This document shows positions 1 to 8,073 of a stretch of 37,607 bases of DNA, in pieces. The notes under the pieces were generated by a model, which saw nothing but the letters and a program-made list of their open reading frames with translations, was not told where the DNA came from and ran no database searches. The first letter of the stretch is position 1. Each line of letters starts with the position of its first letter. The DNA is from Betaproteobacteria bacterium SG8_41 (GTDB lineage Bacteria > Pseudomonadota > Gammaproteobacteria > Burkholderiales > SG8-41): contig LJTT01000022.1 in the NCBI GenBank assembly GCA_001303585.1, positions 1 to 37,607 on the forward strand, given 5' to 3'. A program made the position numbers and the translations under genes.

Positions 1-348
1 ATCGAGATCGACATACATGTCGCGCTGGCGCTTTGCCGCCATCTGGCTCTCGTGGCCCAGCACCTCGATCTGTCCACGCAGCTGCTTCATTTCCTGGCGC
101 AGGATTTCCAGTTGCTGGGCAAGCTCGAGGGCGGGATTGGCGGACGCAAGCCCCTGCAGCGACTCTTCCATCCGGGCGAGGCGCTGCGAGAGCGCCTCGA
201 GGCGCTTGCCCTGCTCGGCAATGTCCTTGCGCGCGACGTCGTCGCCGCCAAACAGCTGCGCCTGGCTGGACGGCGGGAGTGCAGCCAATACGATGCCCAG
301 GGCTGCCACCGCAACCAGCACGGCACGACTGTTCCGCTTACCATTCAC
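1..348 (-). CDS. cpoB: Cell division coordinator CpoB (YbgF), N-terminal part, cut by window edge
   Basis: The 116 codons present start at GTG (346-348), 10 bases after the pal stop. They encode a signal peptide (hydrophobic residues about 8-25, likely cleavage after SQA near residue 31), then a charged helical segment rich in Leu, Glu and Gln (about residues 40-110). That segment looks like the trimerising coiled coil of YbgF/CpoB; the C-terminal TPR domain lies outside the window. Known role of the family: periplasmic partner of TolA that coordinates outer-membrane constriction with septal peptidoglycan synthesis. Its place as last gene of a tolQRAB-pal run supports the call. An ATG at 342-344 is in a different frame, which gives only an 85-codon shadow reading, so the GTG start is preferred. 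Confidence 0.88.
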   Translation of the reverse strand, partial: MNGKRNSRAVLVAVAALGIVLAALPPSSQAQLFGGDDVARKDIAEQGKRLEALSQRLARMEESLQGLASANPALELAQQLEILRQEMKQLRGQIEVLGHESQMAAKRQRDMYVDLD

Positions 349-358
349 CGGTCACGCC

Positions 359-901
359 TCATTCACCTCGGTAGACGATGTCTGCGCGCCGGTTCTCGGC
401 CCATGATGCTTCGTCGCTGCCGGTCGCGCGCGGCTTTTCCTCGCCGAAGCTGACGGTTTCGATCTGGTTGCCGCGCGCCCCGAGCAACTGCATCATCTGC
501 CTGACCGCGTCTGCCCGGCGCTGCCCAAGCGCAAGATTGTACTCGCGGCTGCCGCGTTCGTCGGCATTGCCCTCGATCCGCATGCTCGCCCCGCCGTTCT
601 GCTGCAGGTAGCGGGCGTGAGCGGCCACGATCGGCTTGAACTCGTCCTTGACCAGGTTCGAATCAAAATCGAAATAGATGCTGCGTTTGGACAGAATGTT
701 GTTCGGGTCCCTGAGCGGGCCGCCGGCAAAGGGCTGGTCCGTCAGCGGCTTGGTCTCGGCAGGCTTAACCCCGGGTCGGTCCACCGCTTCCCCCGAACCA
801 GGCTTGCGATCCTCGACGGCTGCGCCCTCCTGCTCCTTCGGGGTCGAAGCGCACGCTGCAACCAGTCCCAGCATCAAGATGCTCAACAAAAGTCTCTTCA
901 T
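359..901 (-). CDS. pal: Peptidoglycan-associated lipoprotein Pal
   Basis: A 180-residue lipoprotein. The signal peptide is MKRLLLSILMLGLVAAC with the lipobox cysteine at residue 17, then a Pro/Glu-rich linker to about residue 65. An OmpA-like peptidoglycan-binding domain follows, with the typical IYFDFDSNLV start, the NADERGSREYN segment (residues that contact diaminopimelate in the family) and a QRRADAVRQ helix. Pal anchors the outer membrane to the cell wall and is pulled on by TolA/TolB. The ATG at 899-901 was chosen over longer in-frame starts because it begins the signal peptide and has GAGGAG seven bases upstream. It lies 34 bases after tolB in the Tol-Pal operon. Confidence 0.96.
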   Translation of the reverse strand: MKRLLLSILMLGLVAACASTPKEQEGAAVEDRKPGSGEAVDRPGVKPAETKPLTDQPFAGGPLRDPNNILSKRSIYFDFDSNLVKDEFKPIVAAHARYLQQNGGASMRIEGNADERGSREYNLALGQRRADAVRQMMQLLGARGNQIETVSFGEEKPRATGSDEASWAENRRADIVYRGE

Positions 902-935
902 CGTCTGACTCCTCGGTTCGTGATCGTCATGATCG

Positions 936-2231
936 TCATTTCTGCAAAGGCCCCCACGCCGGCTCGCGCACATCGCCGACATCCGCGGTCAGACGCTGCT
1001 TGATTCTGCCATCGCTCGAGACCGCGGACAGCAGGCCGCGCCCTCTCACCCCTGTGGCATAGAGAATCAGCTTGCCGTTGGGCGCGAACGTCGGTGATTC
1101 ATCGACGCCGCCATCCGTCAGCACCTGAACCTGGCGGGTCGCGAAATCCTGGACCGCGACATTGAAACGCGTCCCGCTTCTCTGAATGAACGTAAAGCTA
1201 TTGCCGTCGGGGCTGTGCCGCGGCGTCACGTTGTAGCTGCCCTCGAACGTCAGGCGCTGCGCCGCGCCGCCCGCCACCGCCATCCGGTAAATCTGCGGGC
1301 CGCCGCTCCGGTCGGATGTGAACAGCAGGTGGCGCCCGTCCGGCGAGAAATTGGGCTCGGTGTCGATCGCCGAGCTGTAAGTCAGCCGCGTCACGCCGCT
1401 GCCGTCGTCGGCGTTGATGAGGTAGATCTGCGACCCGCCGTCCTTCGTGAGCACGACGGCGAGGCGCTTGCCATCCGGCGACCACGCGGGCGCGCTGTTG
1501 CTGCCCCAGTGGCGCGCCACCGCTCGCCGCTTTCCGGTCGTAAGCGACTGCACGTAAACGACGGGCTTCTTCTGCTCGAAAGAGACGTAGGCAAGCCGCA
1601 GGCCGTCCGGCGCCCACGCTGGCGAAATGATGGGCTCGTTCGACGCGAGCACTGTCTGCGGATTGTAGCCATCGGCGTCGGCAACCTGCAGCTCGAACCG
1701 CGAGCCGCGTTTCACGATATAGGTGATCCGGGTTGCAAATACGCCGGTCTCGCCCGTGAGCTTCTCGTAGATCAGGTCAGCGATCTTGTGAGCAACAAGC
1801 CGCAGATTGTCGGTGCGCGCGAAATAAACGTAACCGGCGAGCTGGACCTGCTTGACCGCGTCCATCAACCGGAAGCGCACGTCGTAGCGCCCATCCGGCA
1901 AGCGCGAGACGCTGCCAATGACGACCGCATCGGCACCGCGCGCGCGCCACTGCTCGTAATTGAGCTGGGCCGGCTCGTGCGGCACGGGGTTCAGCCCGCC
2001 CGCATCGATCAGCCGGAACAGCCCGCTGCGCGCCAGATCCGCGGCGACAACCGGGCTGATCTGCTGGGCGAGGCCCTCCTCCGCGCGGAAGGCGACAACC
2101 GCGATGGGAAACTGGGTTGCGCCGCTCCCGACAATTTCGATGGTAAGCGCGCCGCCCGCCGGAGCCGGGAGCGCGAGCGAAACCAGCAAGACAACAGCCC
2201 ACAGGACCGGGTGTAGCCTTTCAATGCTCAT
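936..2231 (-). CDS. tolB: Tol-Pal system beta-propeller protein TolB
   Basis: A 431-residue periplasmic protein. A signal peptide (about residues 8-28, ending PAGGA) is followed by the TolB N-terminal domain (about 30-150). After it come repeated WD40-like beta-propeller blades, each with the signature SPDG or APDG (for example PAWAPDGLRLAYVS, PAWSPDGKRLAVVL, PNFSPDGRHLLFTS). TolB binds Pal and relays TolA force. The ATG at 2229-2231 is preferred; an in-frame TTG ten codons upstream adds residues with no signal-peptide character. The 91-base gap after tolA holds a perfect 8-bp stem-loop (2283-2304), the only sizeable spacer inside the tolQRAB-pal run. Confidence 0.96.
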   Translation of the reverse strand: MSIERLHPVLWAVVLLVSLALPAPAGGALTIEIVGSGATQFPIAVVAFRAEEGLAQQISPVVAADLARSGLFRLIDAGGLNPVPHEPAQLNYEQWRARGADAVVIGSVSRLPDGRYDVRFRLMDAVKQVQLAGYVYFARTDNLRLVAHKIADLIYEKLTGETGVFATRITYIVKRGSRFELQVADADGYNPQTVLASNEPIISPAWAPDGLRLAYVSFEQKKPVVYVQSLTTGKRRAVARHWGSNSAPAWSPDGKRLAVVLTKDGGSQIYLINADDGSGVTRLTYSSAIDTEPNFSPDGRHLLFTSDRSGGPQIYRMAVAGGAAQRLTFEGSYNVTPRHSPDGNSFTFIQRSGTRFNVAVQDFATRQVQVLTDGGVDESPTFAPNGKLILYATGVRGRGLLSAVSSDGRIKQRLTADVGDVREPAWGPLQK

Positions 2232-2282
2232 GTGGCGTGATTTTATAGTGGTTTTGCTCAACGATCACGCATCATCGCGCGC

Positions 2283-2304
2283 CATGTCGCCCCTCAGCGA
2301 CATG
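2283..2304. promoter_or_regulatory. Stem-loop between tolA and tolB
   Basis: CATGTCGC, six bases, then GCGACATG: a perfect 8-bp stem in the only long spacer inside tolQRAB-pal. There is no T-tract on the transcribed strand, so it does not look like an intrinsic terminator. It could set differential mRNA stability, as inferred for other intra-operon hairpins. Function unproven. Confidence 0.4.
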
Positions 2305-2322
2305 CAGGCGGCCATGAACGCC

Positions 2323-3207
2323 CTATTCTTTGGGTCGGAACACCAGCTCAAGTTCCCTGAATTTGCTCATCAGCGCCGGGTCGGGCGGCAGTGGCAGAGG
2401 TTGCGCCCGCCGGATCGCGCGCTCCACCGCACTGTCCCACGCGGCAACGGCGCTGGGCCGGCGGGTCTTCACGTCCAGGATCTCGCCGCCGGGGAGAACA
2501 GTAACCGCGAATATCACTTCAGGATTGCCCGGCAGGTTGGGCGGCTCAACGATGAAGCGCTTGATCTTTTCGCGAATACGCCGCGTATATTCGTCGATCA
2601 GCTTCGCCTGCGCCGCCGCCTCCGCCGCTGCCAGCTTGCGCTGCGCCTCTGCCTGCTCGCGTGCGAGCCGCCGGGCTTCCGCTTCCTTCGCCCGCTGCGC
2701 CTTGAGCGCGGCAAGCCGGGCCTGTTCTTCGCGGCGCTTCTTCTCCGCGAGCGCCTGTGCTTCCCGGCGTTTTTTCTCGGCCAGCGCCTTTTGCTCGCGC
2801 CTTTTCTTCTCGGCCAGCGCCTCCTCCTCGCGCTTTTTCTTCTCGGCCAGCGCCTGCTCTCGCGCCTTGCGCTCGCGCTCGCGCTTTTCCTTCAGCGCAA
2901 TCTCGGGGTCGGGCACGGGCTCGGGCTTGGGCTCGACCTTGGGCTCCACCTTGGGCGCGGGTTTCACCTCGACCTTGGGCGCAGGCGGGGGCGGTGCGGG
3001 TGCCGGCTTCACTTCCGGGACGGGGGGTGGTTTGGGCGCTGGCATCGGCGGCAGGTCGCTCCACAAATCCACCACGACCGCCTGGGGCTCGCGCTTCTGC
3101 CACGCGACGCCGAAGATGAGAAGCGCCAGGAAAAGGAGGTGCATCGCCAGAGCGAGCACCCCGGAAACGACGCGTTCGTTCCCCGTGGTATAGACGCCGG
3201 CGGTCAC
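2323..3207 (-). CDS. tolA: Energy-transducing protein TolA
   Basis: A 294-residue inner-membrane protein spanning the periplasm. One N-terminal membrane segment (about residues 14-35) carries the SxxxAxxxH-type face (SGVLALAMH) that pairs with TolQ/TolR in the family. A Pro/Lys/Val-rich linker (about 50-100) and a long charged helix (about 105-210) follow, then a globular C-terminal domain (about 215-294) that contacts TolB/Pal and porins. The helix holds four consecutive 11-residue repeats of the type ALAEKKRREXX (33 bp in DNA). The GTG start overlaps the tolR stop (GTGA), so translation is probably coupled. It is shorter than E. coli TolA, mainly in the helix. Confidence 0.94.
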   Translation of the reverse strand: MTAGVYTTGNERVVSGVLALAMHLLFLALLIFGVAWQKREPQAVVVDLWSDLPPMPAPKPPPVPEVKPAPAPPPPAPKVEVKPAPKVEPKVEPKPEPVPDPEIALKEKRERERKAREQALAEKKKREEEALAEKKRREQKALAEKKRREAQALAEKKRREEQARLAALKAQRAKEAEARRLAREQAEAQRKLAAAEAAAQAKLIDEYTRRIREKIKRFIVEPPNLPGNPEVIFAVTVLPGGEILDVKTRRPSAVAAWDSAVERAIRRAQPLPLPPDPALMSKFRELELVFRPKE

Positions 3208-3632
3208 TTTGCGGCACGCGGCTTTGCCAGCAGCCCGACCCGGCGCACCTGGTTTTGCTGCAGCATGTCCATCACCTCGAGCACCGATGCGTAACGCACC
3301 TCCTTGTCCGCCGCAATCACCACCGCCTGCTCTGGATTCGCCTTCTGCTTGTCCCGGATGGCCGCGATCAGCTCGTCGCGGGTGACCTTGCTCTCCACGG
3401 ATGTGCGGCTGCGGTCGCGCAGCCAGAGCGACGCGTCGGCCCGGATCGATACCTCGAGCGGCTGTACCGGCGGGTCCGAGGTCTTGCCGATCTGCGGCAG
3501 CTCGATCTGGCCGGGGTTGATCAGCGGCGCCGTGATCATGAAGATCACGAGCAGCACCAGCATCACGTCGATGTACGGCACGACGTTGATCTGGTTCATG
3601 AGCCGCCGGCCGCTGCGCCTCTCGATCAGCAT
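3204..3632 (-). CDS. tolR: Tol-Pal system protein TolR (ExbD/TolR family)
   Basis: A 142-residue protein with one N-terminal transmembrane helix, preceded by the family motif INVVPYIDVMLVLLVIFM. Asp22 of the helix is the proton-path residue conserved in ExbD/TolR. A periplasmic domain follows (about 45-140). With TolQ it forms the ion-driven motor that energises TolA. The ATG at 3630-3632 gives the usual short basic N-terminus; a second in-frame ATG, 11 codons in, is possible. Its stop overlaps the tolA start. Confidence 0.96.
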   Translation of the reverse strand: MLIERRSGRRLMNQINVVPYIDVMLVLLVIFMITAPLINPGQIELPQIGKTSDPPVQPLEVSIRADASLWLRDRSRTSVESKVTRDELIAAIRDKQKANPEQAVVIAADKEVRYASVLEVMDMLQQNQVRRVGLLAKPRAAK

Positions 3633-3647
3633 TGCCGCGGGCCTCGT

Positions 3648-3696
3648 GAAACGCGAATCGCTAAACGCGCAACGTCACTCATCTCTCAACATTCAA
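3648..3696. repeat. Degenerate 7-bp array between tolQ and tolR
   Basis: Read on the minus strand, the spacer keeps a 7-base phase: TGAATGT, TGAGAGA, TGAGTGA, then CGTTGCG, CGTTTAG, CGATTCG, CGTTTCA. It resembles the sharper arrays elsewhere in the window but is more diverged. Confidence 0.45.
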
Positions 3697-3698
3697 AG

Positions 3699-4382
3699 TT
3701 AGTGGGCCTGACGCTGGAGAATGTTCGAGAACTCCTCCATGAAGGACTCGAAGCGCGTGGCGAGCTTGTTGATGTCGCCGGCGAAGCGGTTGTACGCGAT
3801 GACTGCCGGAATCGCGGCAAACAGGCCCATCGCCGTTGCAATGAGGGCCTCCGCAATCCCGGGCGCCACGTGCCCAAGGGTGGCCTGCGCGACGTTGGCA
3901 AGCCCGCGGAAGGAATTCATGATGCCCCAAACCGTACCGAAGAGCCCGACGTAGGGGCTCACGGAGCCGACCGAGGCGAGGAAGGAGAGCGACGACTCCA
4001 GCCGCTCCGTCTCGCGCTGGTAGGTCGCGCGCATCGCGCGCCGCGTCCCGTCCATCATGTCGGCCACATCGATGCCCGGCTGCTTGCGGTACTTCATGAA
4101 TTCGCGGAATCCAGCCTCGAAGATGCGCTCGAGGCTCCCGGCTGACCGGCGCGCGCCGACCGCGCGCTGGTAGAGCTCGTTCAAGTCCGCGCCGCTCCAG
4201 AATTCCCGCTCGAAATCGGCCGCCAGCCGCCTGGCCCGCCTCAGAGTGAAGACCTTGATGAAGATGTAGTACCACGAAAAGACCGACGCAAGCAGCAGCA
4301 ACAGCATGACGATCTGCACGAGCACGCTGGCGCCGGCGATTAGGCTCACCACGGACATGTCGTGGGTGACGGACGGATTCAC
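3699..4382 (-). CDS. tolQ: Tol-Pal system motor protein TolQ (ExbB family)
   Basis: A 227-residue inner-membrane protein with three predicted helices (about residues 13-38, 134-158 and 170-192) and the conserved ExbB/TolQ loop VGLFGTVWGIMNSF. It is the stator/motor subunit that uses proton motive force with TolR. The start is GTG (4380-4382), one base after the ybgC stop, with a purine-rich GGGAAAGAG stretch upstream. An ATG eight codons further in (about 4356-4358) is an alternative. A spacer to tolR (3633-3698) carries degenerate 7-base repeats. Confidence 0.95.
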   Translation of the reverse strand: MNPSVTHDMSVVSLIAGASVLVQIVMLLLLLASVFSWYYIFIKVFTLRRARRLAADFEREFWSGADLNELYQRAVGARRSAGSLERIFEAGFREFMKYRKQPGIDVADMMDGTRRAMRATYQRETERLESSLSFLASVGSVSPYVGLFGTVWGIMNSFRGLANVAQATLGHVAPGIAEALIATAMGLFAAIPAVIAYNRFAGDINKLATRFESFMEEFSNILQRQAH

Positions 4383-4383
4383 T

Positions 4384-4848
4384 TTATCTCTTTCCCATTT
4401 TCTCGGCGACGGGCCCGGGTATTCTAACGGGCTTGAACGTCACCGTGTTGACACAGGCAAGCCTCACGCTCGCCGCGACGAGTTCTTCGGCCTCGCGCAG
4501 GACGCGCTGCAAGAGGACGATACGGCTCGCGCCCCGCTCGGCCGGCTCGACTGTCACCGCAAGCAAGTCGTTGAGCCGCGCCGGGCGTCGGTACTCGATC
4601 GAGAGCGCGGTCACAACGAACACGACGCGGTGCTCTCGCGCAAGGACGGTCTGCTCGAAGCCGCTGGCGCGCAACCATTCCGTGCGCGCCCGCTCGAGAA
4701 AGCGCAGGTAATTCGCGTAGTAGACAACCCCGCCGCTGTCCGTGTCCTCGTAATAAACGCGAACCGGCCAGCTGAAGGTTCCGGGTTCCGGGCTCCGGGT
4801 TCCGGGTTCCGGTTTCTGCCGTCCTCGCGCTGGGTGCCCGCCACTCAT
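4384..4848 (-). CDS. ybgC: Acyl-CoA thioesterase YbgC (hotdog fold)
   Basis: The hotdog core begins at about residue 28 with WPVRVYYEDTDSGGVVYYANYLRFLERARTEW, which carries the catalytic Asp of the 4-hydroxybenzoyl-CoA thioesterase family (YYEDTDxxGVVYxANY). YbgC-type proteins hydrolyse acyl-CoAs and sit at the head of tol-pal operons. Anomaly: no ATG, GTG or TTG occurs between the ATG at 4846-4848 and the core, so about 27 extra N-terminal residues rich in Pro, Gly and Glu must be translated. That stretch is encoded by five 7-bp repeats (4778-4812). A GTG at 4870-4872 is an alternative upstream start. The protein is 154 residues with the ATG start. Confidence 0.9.
   Translation of the reverse strand: MSGGHPARGRQKPEPGTRSPEPGTFSWPVRVYYEDTDSGGVVYYANYLRFLERARTEWLRASGFEQTVLAREHRVVFVVTALSIEYRRPARLNDLLAVTVEPAERGASRIVLLQRVLREAEELVAASVRLACVNTVTFKPVRIPGPVAEKMGKR
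4778..4812. repeat. Five 7-bp repeats (GTTCCGG) inside the 5' part of ybgC
   Basis: Five uninterrupted heptamers read GTTCCGG on the plus strand, the third being GCTCCGG. They are the left arm of an inward-facing pair; the right arm (4875-4909, read on the minus strand as GTTAAGG, GTTCCAG, GCTCAAG, GTCGAAC, GTTAACC) directly follows the ruvB stop. Because ybgC starts between the arms, this arm is translated. Confidence 0.85.
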
Positions 4849-4874
4849 CTCTAAACGTAAACGGGAAGCCACCG

Positions 4875-4909
4875 GGGTTAACGTTCGACCTTGAGCCTGG
4901 AACCCTTAA
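4875..4909. repeat. Degenerate 7-bp array after the ruvB stop
   Basis: Read on the minus strand from the ruvB stop codon, the spacer divides exactly into heptamers GTTAAGG, GTTCCAG, GCTCAAG, GTCGAAC, GTTAACC. It is the partner of the array at 4778-4812. Confidence 0.6.
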
Positions 4910-5953
4910 CTAGGGTTTCTCGTCCCAGAGGTCAGGGGTTCCGGCGCGCGCCGGCTGGGCCAGCCCGAAATGGCGATAGGCGGATGCGGTTGCCACGCGG
5001 CCGCGCGGGGTGCGCTGCAGGTAGCCCTGCTGGATCAGGAATGGCTCGATCACGTCCTCGATGGTGTCGCGCGCTTCCCCGATCGCGGCGGAGAGATTGT
5101 CGACCCCGACCGGTCCGCCGTCGAATTTTTCCATCACGGCGAGCAGCAGCTTCCGGTCCATCACGTCGAGCCCGAGCGTGTCCACGTCGATCATCTGCAG
5201 CGCAGCGTCGGCGACTTCACGCGTCACGTTGCCCTTCGCTTTCACTTGGGCGTAGTCGCGCACGCGCCGCAGCAGCCGGTTCGCCACCCGGGGCGTCCCG
5301 CGCGAGCGGCCGGAAATTTCCCGCGCTCCCTCGGCAGTGATTTCGACGCCGAGCAGCTTCGCCGAACGCTGCACGATGCGCTGCAGCTCCTCGATCGTGT
5401 AGAACTCGAGGCGCGCCACGATCCCGAACCGGTCGCGCAGCGGATTGGTCAGCATTCCGGCCCGCGTTGTCGCTCCGACCAGCGTGAACTGGGGCAGGTC
5501 GAGCTTGACCGAGCGCGCTGCCGGTCCCTCGCCGATCATGATGTCGATCTGGTAGTCCTCCAGCGCGGGATAGAGAATCTCCTCGACCACCGGCGAGAGG
5601 CGGTGAATCTCATCGATGAACAGCACGTCGTTCGGCTCGAGATTGGTCAGGATCGCGGCAAGATCGCCCGGGCGCTCGAGCACCGGGCCGGACGTGTGCC
5701 GCAGGTTCACGCCCATCTCGCGCGCGATGATGTGGGCAAGCGTGGTCTTACCGAGTCCCGGAGGCCCGAACAGCAGGACGTGATCGAGCGCCTCGCGCCG
5801 ACCACGCGCGGCTTCGATGAACACTGAGAACTGTCCGCGGATCTTTTCCTGGCCGACGTATTCCTCGAGAACCTTCGGGCGCAGGGTGCGCTCAACGGCC
5901 TCCTCCTGCGGCGAGGCAGGGGCGGCGGAAATGAGCCGGTCGGTCTCGATCAT
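4910..5953 (-). CDS. ruvB: Holliday junction branch migration ATPase RuvB
   Basis: A 347-residue AAA+ helicase. Walker [10 protein letters not shown] (about residues 64-72), Walker B with FIDEIHR, sensor region VGATTRAG, arginine finger region LRDRFGI, and a C-terminal winged-helix domain (about 270-335). RuvB hexamers drive branch migration of Holliday junctions with RuvA, and RuvC then resolves them. Length and motifs are normal. The start is ATG (5951-5953). It is the third of the adjacent ruvC-ruvA-ruvB genes; the 88-base gap from ruvA carries an inverted heptamer pair. Confidence 0.97.
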   Translation of the reverse strand: MIETDRLISAAPASPQEEAVERTLRPKVLEEYVGQEKIRGQFSVFIEAARGRREALDHVLLFGPPGLGKTTLAHIIAREMGVNLRHTSGPVLERPGDLAAILTNLEPNDVLFIDEIHRLSPVVEEILYPALEDYQIDIMIGEGPAARSVKLDLPQFTLVGATTRAGMLTNPLRDRFGIVARLEFYTIEELQRIVQRSAKLLGVEITAEGAREISGRSRGTPRVANRLLRRVRDYAQVKAKGNVTREVADAALQMIDVDTLGLDVMDRKLLLAVMEKFDGGPVGVDNLSAAIGEARDTIEDVIEPFLIQQGYLQRTPRGRVATASAYRHFGLAQPARAGTPDLWDEKP

Positions 5954-5961
5954 TCAGAGCC

Positions 5962-6047
5962 CGTGATGCGCAACGGGTAATGGGTAAGGCGCCTTGCCCG
6001 AGCACTGCGCTGACTGCCTCTCACGCATAACCCATCACCCATCACGA
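5962..6047. repeat. Inward-facing 7-bp arrays between ruvA and ruvB (unit GTRATGG)
   Basis: Left arm on plus (5962-5989): GTGATGC, GCAACGG, GTAATGG, GTAAGG. Right arm read on minus (6022-6047): GTGATGG, GTGATGG, GTTATGC. The ruvA stop TGA (6042-6044) is part of the outermost GTGATGG unit. Confidence 0.75.
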
Positions 6048-6617
6048 CTTTGCGAGAAGCTTGAGCGCCTGCCTGATGCCATCGGCAACCGCGATGCCTG
6101 CCGGGAGCTGTTTGGTCGCCCATGATGCCTCGCGCTCATTATAGCCGAGGGCCAACAGCGCATTCGCGATGTCGCCCGATCGCGCCTCGCTGGTTCCCGC
6201 CGTTGCGATGGGCGCTCCATCGAGCTTGTCGCGGAGCTCGAGCAGTAGCCGCTCTGCCGTCTTCTTGCCGATGCCCGGGATCTTTGTGAGCCGCCCCCCG
6301 TCCTGCGAGTGCACGGCTTCACGCAAATCCGCAACGCTCAGCCCCGACAGCACCGAGAGGGCCGTGCGCGCGCCGACGCCGCTGATCTTGAGCAACTGGC
6401 GGAAGGCGCTGCGTTCGGGCTCCGTGGCAAAGCCGAACAACTGGTGCGCGTCCTCGCGCACCAGGAGATGGGTGTAAAGCGCTACGTCGGCGCCGTTGGC
6501 GGGCAGCTGATAGAAGGTGCTCATCGGAACATCGATCTCGTAGCCGATCCCGTTCACGTTCACGATGATCTGCGGCGGGTGCTTCTCGACCAGCTTGCCG
6601 TGAATCCGCCCGATCAT
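6042..6617 (-). CDS. ruvA: Holliday junction DNA-binding protein RuvA
   Basis: A 191-residue protein. An N-terminal OB fold ([15 protein letters not shown] onward, about 1-63), two helix-hairpin-helix motifs ([16 protein letters not shown] and [16 protein letters not shown], about residues 70-125) and a C-terminal RuvB-binding domain (about 145-191). It holds the junction in square-planar form and loads RuvB. The ATG at 6615-6617 is the family start; the frame stays open 37 codons further upstream, but that stretch is only translated 13-bp repeats (His/Tyr/Ser-rich) and is rejected. Confidence 0.96.
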   Translation of the reverse strand: MIGRIHGKLVEKHPPQIIVNVNGIGYEIDVPMSTFYQLPANGADVALYTHLLVREDAHQLFGFATEPERSAFRQLLKISGVGARTALSVLSGLSVADLREAVHSQDGGRLTKIPGIGKKTAERLLLELRDKLDGAPIATAGTSEARSGDIANALLALGYNEREASWATKQLPAGIAVADGIRQALKLLAKS

Positions 6618-6662
6618 GCGAAGCCTCCCGCAACTGTGGATGCGCTCCGACCGCAGAAAACT

Positions 6663-6803
6663 GGTGATGAATAATGGTGATGAATAATGGTGATGAATAA
6701 TGGTGATGAAGAACGCTCTGGTTTCCACGTATCACTATTAATCATCACCATCTCTCTTCACCAGTACTCATCACCAATTACTGGTCACAGGTCACTGGTT
6801 ACG
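6663..6803. repeat. Inward-facing 13-bp and 7-bp arrays between ruvC and ruvA
   Basis: Left arm on plus (6663-6710): three exact copies of the 13-mer GGTGATGAATAAT and a partial fourth. Right arm read on minus from the ruvC side (6803 down to about 6730): heptamers GTAACCA, GTGACCT, GTGACCA, GTAATTG, then 7+6 alternation GTGATGA/GTACTG, GTGAAGA/GAGATG, GTGATGA/TTAATA. The right arm begins a few bases after the ruvC stop. Confidence 0.85.
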
Positions 6804-6808
6804 TCTGT

Positions 6809-7345
6809 TCAAACAAGGCGGCCGCGCTTCATGCGATAGCCTGCCGTGGCGAGCTTGCCAAGGCCCTGCCCGCCATGAGCGTGGCAGATCGCGCAGGCGA
6901 GCGCGTCCGCGGCGTCCGGGCTCGGGTCGCCACCCAGATCGAGCAAGCGCCGGACCATCGCCTGTACTTGCTCCTTGCGTGCGTGGCCTTTGCCGACGAC
7001 CGCCTGCTTGACCTGCAGCGCAGTGTACTCCGCCACCGGCAGGCCATGCAGCACTGCGGCGCATACCGCGGTGCCCCGCGCCTGGCCAAGCAGAAGCGTG
7101 CTTTTCGGATTGACGTTCACGAAAACCTTCTCCAGCGCGACCTGCGCCGGGCGGTGGGCGGTGATGACTTCGCTCAGTCCCTCGAGAATGACCTTGAGCC
7201 GGTGTGCGAGTTCGCCGTTCGGGGTCCGGATGCGCCCGCTCGCGATGTATGCAAGTTTGCTGCCATTCCTGTCGAGAACGCCGTAGCCGGTGACGGCAAG
7301 TCCCGGATCGATGCCTAGAATGCGAATGGTCAGGGGTTCGCTCAA
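6809..7345 (-). CDS. ruvC: Holliday junction endonuclease RuvC
   Basis: A 178-residue RNase H-fold resolvase. The four metal-binding acids are visible: Asp13 in [13 protein letters not shown], Glu72 in ALEKVF, and Asp144 and Asp147 in [10 protein letters not shown]. Each sits six positions later than in E. coli RuvC, so the active site is intact. It cleaves the junction symmetrically within the RuvABC complex. The start is a TTG that overlaps the yebC stop (TTGA); no ATG or GTG fits upstream of the first catalytic residue, so a rare start codon and coupling to yebC are inferred. Confidence 0.95.
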   Translation of the reverse strand: MSEPLTIRILGIDPGLAVTGYGVLDRNGSKLAYIASGRIRTPNGELAHRLKVILEGLSEVITAHRPAQVALEKVFVNVNPKSTLLLGQARGTAVCAAVLHGLPVAEYTALQVKQAVVGKGHARKEQVQAMVRRLLDLGGDPSPDAADALACAICHAHGGQGLGKLATAGYRMKRGRLV

Positions 7346-8073
7346 TTCGGCTGCTCGATCACGGCTGTGGTGTAGACATCCTGGACGTCATCGATCCCCT
7401 CGAGCGCGTCGAGCAGCTTCTGCATGCGCGCCGCATCGTCGCCCTTCATGACATTCTCGGTTGCGGGCTTGTACGTGACCTCGGCGAGCTCGGGCTTGAA
7501 TCCGGCCCGCTCGAGCCCCGCGCGCACTGCCATGAAGTTCGCGGGCGCGGTTACGACCTCGATGCTGCCGTCGTCATTGGTCACGACATCATCGGCCCCA
7601 GCGTCGATCGCGGCATCCATGAGCTTTGCCTCGTCGGTGCCGGGCGCGTAGACCAGCTGTCCGCAATGCTTGAAAAGGAACGCGACCGAACCCTCCCCGC
7701 CGAGATTGCCGCCATTCTTGGAAAAAGCGTGGCGCACGTCCGCCACGGTCCGCGTGCGGTTGTCAGTCATGCAGTCCACCATGACCGCCGCGCCACCGAT
7801 GCCATAGCCCTCGTAGCGAATTTCCTCGTAATTGGCGCCCTCCAGGCCGCCGGTGCCGCGTTTGATCGCGCGCTCGACGTTTTCCTTGGGCATGTTGTTG
7901 TCGAACGCCTTGTCCATCACGAGCCGCAGGCGCGGATTGGCATTGGGGTCGCCCCCGCCCAGCCTCGCCGCAACCGTAATTTCCTTGATTAACCGGGTGA
8001 AAATCTTTCCGCGCTTCGCGTCCTGACGATTCTTGCGATGCTGAATATTTGCCCATTTGCTGTGACCCGCCAT
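7342..8073 (-). CDS. yebC: YebC/PmpR family protein (TACO1-like)
   Basis: A 243-residue member of the YebC/PmpR family, recognised by [22 protein letters not shown] at the start, [24 protein letters not shown] in the middle and a GSVAFLF segment. The family has been described as transcription regulators and, more recently, as translation factors that relieve ribosome stalling on proline-rich stretches. The ATG at 8071-8073 matches the family start; an in-frame ATG seven codons upstream is unlikely. First gene of the ruvCAB group, with its stop overlapping the ruvC start. Confidence 0.95.
   Translation of the reverse strand: MAGHSKWANIQHRKNRQDAKRGKIFTRLIKEITVAARLGGGDPNANPRLRLVMDKAFDNNMPKENVERAIKRGTGGLEGANYEEIRYEGYGIGGAAVMVDCMTDNRTRTVADVRHAFSKNGGNLGGEGSVAFLFKHCGQLVYAPGTDEAKLMDAAIDAGADDVVTNDDGSIEVVTAPANFMAVRAGLERAGFKPELAEVTYKPATENVMKGDDAARMQKLLDALEGIDDVQDVYTTAVIEQPN

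Noticed and set aside
1960..3294. A 444-codon open frame on plus across tolB and tolA
   Set aside because: Shadow of tolA/tolB; its repetitive part is the complement of the TolA hendecads.
4849..4872. GTG at 4870-4872 as ybgC start
   Set aside because: Less favourable than the ATG at 4848 and would add still more non-family residues; it does not avoid translation of the repeat array.
6618..6728. Extended N-terminus for RuvA
   Set aside because: The extra 37 codons are translated 13-bp repeats, and the family start at 6617 is unambiguous. Unlike ybgC, a proper ATG lies after the array.
6663..6803. Arrays considered as CRISPR
   Set aside because: Units are 7-13 bp with no 25-40 bp repeats, no unique spacers of constant length and no cas genes.
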